Source of the DNA: Datisca glomerata
Lineage: Eukaryota > Streptophyta > Magnoliopsida > Cucurbitales > Datiscaceae
NCBI GenBank assembly: GCA_003255025.1
Contig: QANY01008203.1
Location: forward strand, 186,001 to 250,000
DNA: 64,000 nt
Direction of reading: 5' to 3'
Part shown: in pieces, positions 56,027 through 64,000 of the stretch
Layout: each line of letters opens with the position of its first letter
Numbering within the stretch: the first letter of the stretch is position 1
Made by a program: the position numbers and the translations under genes
Notes under the pieces: model-generated
What the model was told of the DNA's origin: nothing
Database searches by the model: none
The model's input: only the letters and a program-made list of their open reading frames with translations

Positions 56027-58545
56027 ACAGTTGAGAAAGTTTCAGTTAAAGCTTAACCTGACAAAGTGTACGTTCGCAACATCTTCAAGAAAACTACTTG
56101 GTTTTGTCGTGAGGAAGGGAGGTATAAAATATGATCCTGACAAGGTTCGAGTCATCATTGTTATGCCACCACCTCAAACTTAAAAGGAAGTTAGAGGTTT
56201 CTTGGGGAGATTAAATTACATAAGTTGGTTCATCTCATAACTAACTATAACTTCTGAACCTATCTTTAAACTTCTCTGTAAAAGTGATACCGAAGGTTGG
56301 AATGATGATTGTCAAAATACTTTTGAGAAGATCAAGTAATTCCTGTAAAACCCACATATACTTGTTCCTCCAACTCCAGGACGTTCACTCATTTTGTATC
56401 TTACAGTAACAGAAAAATCCATGGGTTGCGTACTTGGTCAGCACGGCACCTCTGGAAGGAAAGAACAAGCAATATACTATTTAAGTAAAATGTTCACAAA
56501 CTATGAGGCTAACTATTCGATATTGGAGAAAATGTATTGTGCATTAGCCTGGATTGCTAATCGGCTTAGGTAGTACATGTTATATCACACCAGTTGGTTA
56601 ATTTCAAAGATGGACTCCATCAAGTATATCTTTGCAAAGTCATCACTTTCTGAGTGAATTGCTAAATGACAAATGTTACTCACGGAATATGGTATTGCCT
56701 ATGTTACGAAAGATTCAATAAAAGGAAGTGTACTTGCTGATTATCTGGCAGATCAACCTGTGCAAGATTATGAGCGTATGAAGTTTGATTTTCATGATGA
56801 GAACGTATCAGTCATATTAAAAAATGAAGGAGAACATATGGATCCAAAATTGTGGACAATGTTATTTGGTGACGCATCTAATGATGTAAGACATGGAATT
56901 GAGGCCATCCTCATATATCCTGAGGGAAATTTTTTCCCATTCCTGGAAAAACTATGTTTTGACTGTACAAACATCCATGGAAATTCAAGCATCTTGTGAG
57001 TTGAAAATAAGGAAGCTTCGAGTATATGAAGATTCGTTATTGGTGATACGACAACTAAACGGAGAATGAGAAGCTAGAGACTCCAAGCTGGTACCATATA
57101 ACAAACATGTAACTAAGTTAAGCTAAACTTTTGAAGTGATCTCATATGACCATATACCCAAAAAGAATAATCAAATCGCATATGCACTGGCAATTCTAGT
57201 GTCCATGTTTACCGCAGACTTTAAGAAAGAAGTTCAACCCATGAAAATTGAGAAGTAATATTTTCCTGCTCACTGTATGAGCATTGAAGAAGAGACAGAC
57301 ACAAGACCATGGTATTACGACATCAAGCAGTATATAAAGAATGGAGAATATCCATCCAAAGCTTTTGAGAATAATAAACGTACTATTAGAAGATTGTTCA
57401 TGGGTTTCTTCCTGAATGGTGAAACACTCTACAAAAGAATCCATGATATGATGCTTTTAAGATGTATTGAAACAAGGGAAGTGAATCAAATCATAAAGGA
57501 AGTTCACGAAGAAATTTGTGTTGTTCATGCTAACAGACATATGATGGCCAAACAAATCTTGAGAGTAGGATATTATTGGTTAACTCTAAAATCTGACTGC
57601 ATCAAGTATGCCAAGAATTGTCATAAATGTCAAATTTATATGGATACAATTCTTGTACCCGCATCCCCTTTACATGTCATGACCGCGCATTGACCGTTCT
57701 CTATATGGGGCACGAGAATCGTATCATTTTGGTCTCTATAGATTATTTTACCAAATGAGTGGAGGCGAGTTCCTATTCGAGTGTCACCAAATGTGCGGTT
57801 ATTATGTTTACTAAAAGGAAATAATTTATCGATATGGTCTACCTGGAAGGATCATCACAGCTAATGGGACAAATTTAAACAACATGATGATGAGAGAATT
57901 ATGTGAGCAGTTAAAATTTAAGCATTATAATTCATCTCCTTATCGTCTGAAGTTGAACGGAGCAGTGGAAGCAGCCAATAAGAACGTAAAAAAGATTATA
58001 AAAAAGATAACAAGGGTTTATAAGGATTGACATGAGATTCTCCCTTTCGCACTACATAAATGCTGCTCATCAGTCTGAACATCAACTAGGGCAACACCGT
58101 TCTCTTTGGTATATGGCATGGAAGCGGTCCTTCCAATCGATATGGAAATTCTCTCCATCAGAGCCTTAATGTAGGGGAAATTAAAAGAAGTAGAGTGGGT
58201 ACAAACACGATATGAGCAATTGAATTTCATCGAGGAAAAAAGATTGACTGCATTATGTAGAAGACAATTATATCAAAGAAAAATGATGCAGGCATATGAC
58301 AAAAAATTGCGAGCCCGATGTTTCCGGGAAGGAGACTTGGTGTCGAAAAAGATACTCTCATATCAAAAGAATCACTGGGGGAAGTGGACCCCAAATTACG
58401 AATGACCTTTCATTGTTAAGAAAGCCTTCTCTAGAGGAGCTCTCATGCTAACAAATATGGATCGAGTAGATTTACCACATACAGTTAATTCTGATACAGT
58501 CAAGAAGTACTTTGTTTCACCGCTCTCAGTATGGGAAAAGTGAAG
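56027..58545 (+). pseudogene. Tat/Ogre-type gypsy pol: late RT, RNase H, integrase (broken)
   Basis: Starts in RT with EQLRKFQLKLNLTKCTFA and LLGFVVRKGGIKYDPDK; then EVRGFLGRLNYIS, EGWNDDCQNTFEKIK, MGCVLGQHGT and LEKMYCALAWI (RNase H). SVLADYLADQPVQDYE and the following -FGDAS-D- segment suggest the second RNase H of this branch. Integrase has the zinc finger HANRHMMAKQI with CHKCQIYMD (57277-57693) and the C-terminal RARCFREGDLVSKKI, KWTPNYE and VKKAFSRGALMLTNMD, then VNSDTVKKY. The integrase core (57700-58010) is full of frame changes. Confidence 0.85.
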
Positions 58546-59931
58546 TTGGGCAAAAAAATGTTTTCAAAAAAAGCTGTCTCTAATACTGGAAAAATTCATA
58601 TTCATATATTTTTCCCAAATCCTTGTTTGTAAACATTGTTCATCATCAATGAAGAGATTTTTTTAAGTTAACAAATACATATACTTCATCTTCTTGTTAT
58701 TTCCATTATTTCTTATTCCTCTCAATTCTAAGATATCATTAATTACTTTTGAAATAACTCAGAAGCATAAACTTGGCTAGGCGAAAGCTAATTGAAAAAA
58801 GGAAAAGAAAAGAATAGGAACTAAGAAAGGCGGTCTGAGTGCGAGGTGAAATCTGAAAATTCACCACGAGAAAAGTCGATATGCACATGACGAAGGCCAA
58901 AACACGATTGGAGAATTACGATTAGAGTACATAAAAAAAGCAAAATATGGAGAAGTCATTCATTTTTCTTCATCATCAATGTGAAGCAAAATACTGGGGC
59001 ATAAACCAATGAATAAGGATACATTATTTTCTTGAAAGTATGCTCGATACTTCATTACGAGTCCATGACCCTAGGCCAATGAATTGATTTGAGGGGAGAA
59101 GGATATGACTACATTAGTCAATTTTAAAAAAAAACCATCAAGTAATTTTTTTACAATTGTTCATAATCGTGCATAGCATGCATGCACGTAAAATCACTAC
59201 TTTTCATTTATATTCAAGAATTACAATTCGTAGACATGCATCATATTGATATGTTTTAATACAATTCAAGTGCATGAATCATTTCATGATATTTTTTCCG
59301 AAATCCATACATGACTTTTGAACATTTAGAGCCTGCATTAGTCTAGATATAGCTACCATATGAAGCTTGTATAAATCAGATCAAACACTTCATTTTCTCC
59401 GGTTAAATCGAACTCGACTTTGTCACGGTCGAAGCCTGATGTCAGCGCCTGGTCTGTTTCAATTAATATAGCTAAATCGAACTCGTATCAAGTCGAGGTT
59501 GAAACCTGCGTCTATCCCACGTCATTTCTCTATCTTTGGTTCAATCAAACTTGGCTTTGTCGCGGTTGAAGCCCGATGTTAGCGCCTGATCCGTTTCAAT
59601 TAATATGGTTAAATCGAACTCGAATTGAGTTGATGTCAAAGCCTGTGTCTATCTAGGTACACATCGTTTCTTTATCTTTGGTTAAATCAAACCCGACTTT
59701 CTCGCAGCCGAAGCCCGGTGTTAACTCCTGCTCCGTTTCAATTAATATGATTAAATCGAACTCGATTGAGTCCAGGTCGAAGCCTGTGTCTATCAAAGTT
59801 CATTTCATAATTATGTCATTTCATAGAACCTGAATAAGTCGAGGTTTCTATTTACCTTATCCATATAGTCTTTTCTCGATAAAAGTATTTATCTACACTT
59901 TTGTACACCTTCTAAGTTTAGAAGCGTGAAC
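58546..59931 (+). other. 3' untranslated region of the Ogre-like element
   Basis: Non-coding sequence between integrase and the purine tract, including a tandem repeat array at 59401-59815. A long 3' region with tandem repeats is a known trait of Tat/Ogre-like plant elements. Confidence 0.7.
59401..59815 (+). repeat. tandem array, ~140 bp unit, three copies
   Basis: Units start ggtt-aatc-aac at 59401, 59538 and 59680 (periods 137 and 142), continuing cgactttgtc-cgg-cgaagcc-gatgt-agc-cctg, then ccgtttcaattaatat and -ttaaatcgaactcg. Copies differ by scattered changes. Confidence 0.9.
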
Positions 59932-59944
59932 AAAGGGGGGTAGT
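59932..59944 (+). other. polypurine tract of the Ogre-like element
   Basis: aaaggggggtagt, immediately followed by the LTR start TGTAGATACC. Confidence 0.8.
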
Positions 59945-60190
59945 TGTAGATACCATATTTTGTCCGGTCCAATACTTTAAAAATACGAATTTTATTTTTT
60001 TGGCCCATATACTAGTCTAGGACTATAGGTATGATTTGAAAAATAACCCAAGGCCTAAAAATAAGAAGAATTTCCCAAGGACTAAAAAATAAATAAGGAG
60101 CAAAATGACTAAAAATAAAAAATGAAACCCTAAGTTTGACTGAAACCCTAAGTTTGCCTATATGGTTAAATCGAACTCGAATTGAGTTGA
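59945..60190 (+). repeat. 3' LTR of the Ogre-like element, truncated
   Basis: Follows the LTR at 39146 (read on the minus strand) for about 210 bp, up to -tttgcctata-. It then runs into a 31 bp exact copy (60160-60190) of part of the upstream tandem array (59603-59633) and similarity ends. A 17 bp direct repeat tgaaaccctaagtttg occurs at 60122-60157. Confidence 0.72.
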
Positions 60191-60314
60191 GATCATTATC
60201 ATTCATTATCTCTCTTCTTCATACTCATGTGGTTGATATTTTTTGTTTCTTTTCCATACTATTAGAGGAGAATCCGCTTCCCCTGATTGTGACCAAGAAA
60301 ATAGTTGATTCTCC
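60191..60314. other. junction sequence before the last copia element
   Basis: No coding. It lies between the truncated Ogre-like LTR and the approximate start of the copia LTR; the exact border is not visible. Confidence 0.35.
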
Positions 60315-60487
60315 ATGATTCTAGCTCCTATCACCAATTCACCTTAATTATAGGAGATTTCCGTTAATTGTATATATTTAAAATTATTTCCTTGTTTATA
60401 GTTATTTCCTTGTTTACTGTTGCACAGTTTTATTGTATAAATAAAGATCACCTTATAACATTTACGCTTGAGGCATTTTCCTTTACA
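60315..60487 (+). repeat. 5' LTR of the last copia element (left border uncertain)
   Basis: The right border is set by the primer site at 60488. It contains TATA-like ttgtataaataaag at about 60433 and a repeated ttatttccttgttta. The left border at about 60315 is a guess. Confidence 0.5.
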
Positions 60488-60500
60488 TGGTAACAGAGCC
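60488..60500 (+). other. primer-binding site
   Basis: tggtaacagagcc, one change from TGGTATCAGAGCC, the initiator-Met tRNA type. Confidence 0.8.
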
Positions 60501-60548
60501 AGTCGGTCAAATCCTTGTCGAGATTTTTTTTTGTTTTTCAAGCTTTCA

Positions 60549-61381
60549 TGGCTGATTCTTAAACCAACCAGCTTCCGCTCAATACGATGTTTCACATGGT
60601 GACCATCAATCTCACTCCCACAAATTACCTCTTGTGGCATCGTCAATCTATTCCTTTACTGGAAAGTCAGGATTTTATGGGTTATCTGGATGGGTCTTCT
60701 CCGGCACCTTCTGCTCAGATTCTCCAGGGTACTGATCTAGTTTTGAATCCTGCTTACAAGAAATGGCACGCATAGGATCGGCTAATACTCAGTCTTCTTT
60801 ATGCCTCTCTCACTGAGGAATGTATGGCTAAAGTTGTGGATTGCTTTACTGCTCGTGATGCTTGGCTAGTTCTTGAAGCCTTTTTTTCACATAGTTCTAA
60901 GACTCAGGAGATTCAATTGAAAGATGAACTCCAGCTGATGCAACGAGTCACTCGTGGTGTTGCTGAATATGCTCGTTCTTTTCGTTCTCTGTATGATCAG
61001 CTTAGTGCTATTGGCAAACCCGTTGATGACACGGATAAGGTACATTGGTTTCCTCATGGTCTTACATCTGATTACAAAACTTTTTCTACCTCAATGTTGT
61101 CACGGTTGCCGCTGCCTTCTTTCACCAACTTGGTACCGAAAGCCCTCAGTCATAAAATTTCTCTCGGTCCCTTCATGTTGACTCATCCTCACAGTCTGCT
61201 CTTGTTGCCCAACGAGGTTCCTCTTCTTCGAGTGCTTCTTCTGGTCGCCCAAATCCTGCCTTCTCTTCGTCTGCTTTTGGAAAATTTTCCAAGACTCCAT
61301 ACATTACCTATCAGTGGTGTGGTAAAGAGAGGCACACTGCCAAGAAATGTCATAAACTGGGCAAGTTACTGAAGAAAGCCA
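60549..61381 (+). pseudogene. copia gag (three stops and frame changes)
   Basis: From ATG 60549: a stop after MADS, then TINLTPTNYLLWHRQ and DFMGYLDGSSPAP, ALNP-type AYKKWHA, then TAG. The second piece has LTEECMAKVVDCFTARDAW and QIQLKD-like TQEIQLKDELQLMQR, DQLSAIGKPVDDTDKVHW. After a frame change near 61130 the region is low-complexity and ends YQWCGKERHTAKKC, a CCHC knuckle with its first Cys replaced by Tyr and its Gly by Arg. Confidence 0.88.
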
Positions 61382-61391
61382 AGGCGGTGGT

Positions 61392-61853
61392 TTGATTGAA
61401 GCCTTTGCTGCTACTTCGGTTGATCAACCAACTGATTCTGAGTGGTATACGGATACTGGGGCTACTTCGCATATGGCGAATGATGTTACTGCTCTTGATA
61501 ATTCCGTTCCTTATATTGGTAATCAGCGGGCGTATGCTGGTAATGATACTTCCATGTCTATTTCTCGCATCGGTACGATTTCATCCATTGTTGCTTCTCA
61601 TTCTTTATCTTTGTCTGATGTTCTCCTTGTGCCTAGTCTTACTAAAAATATCTTGTCAATTAGCAAGCTTACTCGTGAGAACAATTGTTCCATCACTTTT
61701 TCTTCTTCTGGTTTTGCCGTACATGATCTAGCAACAAGAACGGTGGTGGGCGTCGGACGATGTGAGAAAGGGCTCTATGTTCTTGACCGTGGCCATGCAA
61801 GTTTTTTATCTAGTATTTCTAAATGTAACTCTCGTGCTTCATCTATCACTTGA
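61392..61853 (+). pseudogene. copia protease, frame open
   Basis: SEWYTDTGATSHMANDV contains the intact catalytic DTGA, followed by LSLSDVLLVPSLTKNILSI and SKLTRENNCSITF, then GRCEKGLYVLD. The frame is open to 61853. It is a separated part of the polyprotein rather than a free gene. Confidence 0.88.
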
Positions 61854-62590
61854 CATGCATGACTAGGACATCCATCTTTTCACATTATTTCTTCATTAAA
61901 TAAGCATGGTGCTATTACCCTTTCTCATAAGAGTATAATTGATTCTAAACCTTGTTTTGGTCGTCAATTGGGCAAAAGTCATCGTTTACCTTTCTACAAT
62001 TTAGATCAACGTTGTGCCTCTTTATTTGAAAGAATACATTGCGATTTATGGGGTCCCTCACCAGTTACTTCTCCTTCTGGATACAAGTACTATTGTGTTT
62101 TGATAGATGATTTTTCCCGCTTTAGTTGGTTTTATCCGTTAAAGCTTAAGTCGGATTTTTTTGACATATTTGTTCAGTTTAATAAGTATGTCCAAATTCA
62201 ATTTGATGGTAAAATCAAATCTTTTCAGTTCGACGGTGGTACTGAATTTACTAATCAACATTTTACCTATTTTCTTCGTGAGAATGGTATAATTCATCGT
62301 ATCGCCTGTCCTTATACACCAAATTAGAACGGTATCATCGAGAGAAAGTATCGCCACATTACTGAAACTGGTCTACCCTCATGTTTCATTCTCATGTACC
62401 TTTACGTTTATGGGTTGAATCTTTTTCCACGGCTTGTTATCTCATTAATCGCCTATGATCACCGGTTCTTCATGGTAAGTGCCCTCACGAAATTTGATAT
62501 GGTTATGCTCCTCCTTATTTCTTGTTACGTACATTTGACTGCCTTTGTTTTCCTTTTCCTTTTCTCGCCATGTCCAGTTTTTTGAAGATT
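61854..62590 (+). pseudogene. copia integrase (broken)
   Basis: LGHPSFHIISSLNKH and CFGRQLGKSHRLPF carry the zinc-finger region, with its second half disturbed (C-x-C replaced by C-F-G). RIHCDLWGPSPV, YYCVLIDDFSRFSWFY with the first catalytic Asp, FDGGTEFTNQHF with the second, and after a TAG, NGIIERKYRHITETG with the Glu. Downstream frame changes at 62380-62540. Confidence 0.87.
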
Positions 62591-64000
62591 ATTTTCCTTA
62601 TGCCTCCAGCTCGACTCTTCCTCCTTTGGATGGTGTTGATTATGTCACTTTTGATGACCCTTCTCACAGTTTTCTTTCTAGTGATACTTCCTCCTCAGGT
62701 GTGACTTCAGCTCATCGCCCGGCCCCCACCTTATGTGTTCCTTGTGTTGATTCATGTATTCCTTCACCGCCTTCTGAAGATTCTTCTCAGCCTTCATCGC
62801 CGGCGATAGCATTGGAAGTCATACCTCATGTTCCTTCTTCCTTTAGTCAATTGCCGACCGCTACTCACTCTATGGTTACTCGTGCTAAGAACGGTATTGT
62901 TAAACCTCGCACTCTTCATTCGTTATATGCTTTGTCTACTCCATCGTGGTTTCAGGTACATCTTGTTGTCAATGAGCCTCGTGGATTTAAGTCAGCTGTC
63001 AAGCATCCCGAATGGCTTTCCACCAAGGATGATGAAATTGTCACTCTCACACACAATAACACATGGCGTTTGGTTCCACGTCTGAGTAATCATAATGTTG
63101 TGGGCTGTCGGTGGATCTTTAAGATGAAGCTTCGAGTAGATGGTTCTATAGAACGTCACAAAGCTCGTCTTGTGGCCCAATGTTTTTCTCAGAAACATGG
63201 CATTGATTTCAATGAAACATTCAGTCCCGTTGTTCGGCCTGCCACTATTCGAATTATTGTCCCTTGCTGCTATGCATGGTTGGTCACTTCATCAGCTTGA
63301 CGTTAAAAATGCTTTTCTGCATGGTTTTCTTACAGAGGAAGTTTACATGGAACAACCTCCAGGTTACACTGATCCCCAATTCCCTTCTCATGTTCGTCGC
63401 TTGCAACGTGCTCTTTATGGTCTGAAATAGGCCCCAAGGGCATGGTTCCAACGTTTCAATCAATTTCTGCTTATACTTAGTTTTATTGCGAGTCGTGCCG
63501 ATTCCTCACTTTTTGTGTATCATGGTCCTCATGGTGTTATTTATCTTCTCTTATATGTCGATGATATTGTTATTACAGGCAATAACAAGTCTATGCTTCG
63601 TACACTCATCGATCGATTGACACAAGAATTTTCAATGAAGGATCTTGGTGATTTACACTATTTTTTGGGAATTGAGGTTATTCGCAATGAAAAAGGAAAT
63701 TTTCTCAGCCAAACAAAATATGCTCTTGATCTATTGACTCGGGCAAACATGGTGGATTGCAAACCTATTTCCACTCCTTTTCTGGTGGGATCTCATCTAA
63801 CTGAATCTGGAATTGTTCATTCTGATGCTACTCAGTTTCGGTCACTTGCAGGAGCTTTGCAATATTTGACTCTTACCTGCCATGATTTATCTTACAGTGT
63901 CAACTCTATATGTCAATATATGCATGCTCCTACTACTGATCACTTCTGTGCCTTGAAGAATATTTTACGATATGTTAAGGGCACCTACCATTATGGCTTG
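62591..64000 (+). pseudogene. copia RT and start of RNase H (interrupted)
   Basis: A Ser/Pro-rich linker (to about 62860) is followed by [46 protein letters not shown], a frame change at about 63260, [23 protein letters not shown] and RALYGLK, then TAG for Gln. Then APRAWFQRFNQFL, the intact YVDD at 63554-63565 and KDLGDLHYFLGIEV. RNase H starts with SLAGALQYLTLTCHDLSY and KNILRYVKGTYHYG at the window edge. Confidence 0.92.

Larger units (their letters stand above)
60315..64000 (+). mobile_element. Ty1/copia element, best preserved in the window, runs off the right edge
   Basis: 5' LTR (end at 60487), primer site, gag, protease, integrase, RT and RNase H start follow in order on the plus strand. 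Protease DTGA and RT YVDD are intact, and damage is mostly single stop codons (for example TAG for Trp in gag and for Gln in LK-APRAW of RT) and a few frame changes. The relative youth compared with the other copia elements is an inference from this. The 3' LTR lies outside the window. Confidence 0.93.

Noticed and set aside
1..64000. tRNA, rRNA or other structural RNA genes
   Set aside because: I found no A-box/B-box pair with a cloverleaf, and no rRNA-like sequence. Only the degenerate SINE-like B-box near 16830 comes close.

Overview
The window looks like a repeat-rich stretch of a flowering-plant nuclear genome, probably a eudicot. It is AT-rich, its genes have short GT-AG introns, and most of it is decayed LTR retrotransposons; single N bases occur near 13.6 and 41.3 kb. 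The species cannot be named from the sequence. I see three gene loci with open reading frames, plus a T2 ribonuclease remnant and a fragment of another host gene. None of the four forms a pathway or operon with the others.

Layout. 1-2.4 kb: 3' half of a plus-strand Ty1/copia element. 2.9-4.2 kb: a Mutator-like element with long degenerate inverted ends. 4.2-5.2 kb: an A-tailed, retroposon-like segment. 5.6-6.5 kb: an intact three-exon alpha-expansin gene. 7.3-7.7 kb: a small inverted-repeat element. 8.39-13.73 kb: a complete but dead minus-strand copia element with both LTRs, primer-binding site and polypurine tract, carrying a foreign ~400 bp insert. 14.3-15.3 kb: a broken gene of the peptidyl-tRNA hydrolase 2 family. 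17.0-17.2 kb: last exon of a ribonuclease pseudogene.

20.4-23.3 kb holds two convergent T2/S-like ribonuclease genes with the same exon plan. The plus-strand one has lost the second catalytic motif; the minus-strand one keeps its catalytic residues. The sequence between their 3' ends is duplicated at 8.35, 13.7-14.1 and 17.0-17.2 kb, so the copia element and the hydrolase fragment both lie inside an old duplicate of this locus.

25.3-26.0 kb: a 374 bp tandem duplication. 26.3-33.35 kb: a minus-strand Ty3/gypsy chromovirus-like element with long LTR pieces and a deleted reverse transcriptase core. 33.35-36.5 kb: a minus-strand copia remnant. 36.6-39.15 kb: the 5' end of a Tat/Ogre-like gypsy element on the minus strand. 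43.5-45.1 kb: a NAC transcription factor gene of the NAC100/ORE1 type with a recognisable miR164 target site. 48.66-49.86 kb: a non-autonomous inverted-repeat element. 50.9-51.6 kb: a LINE reverse transcriptase fragment cut by a copia LTR, gag following. 56.0-60.2 kb: the 3' half of a Tat/Ogre-like element with 3'-UTR tandem repeats. 60.3-64.0 kb: the best preserved copia element, running off the window.

I found no convincing new biological system. The observations most worth a second look are the catalytically altered ribonuclease and its duplicated locus, the hydrolase fragment embedded there, and the matching halves of an Ogre-like element on opposite strands either side of the NAC gene.
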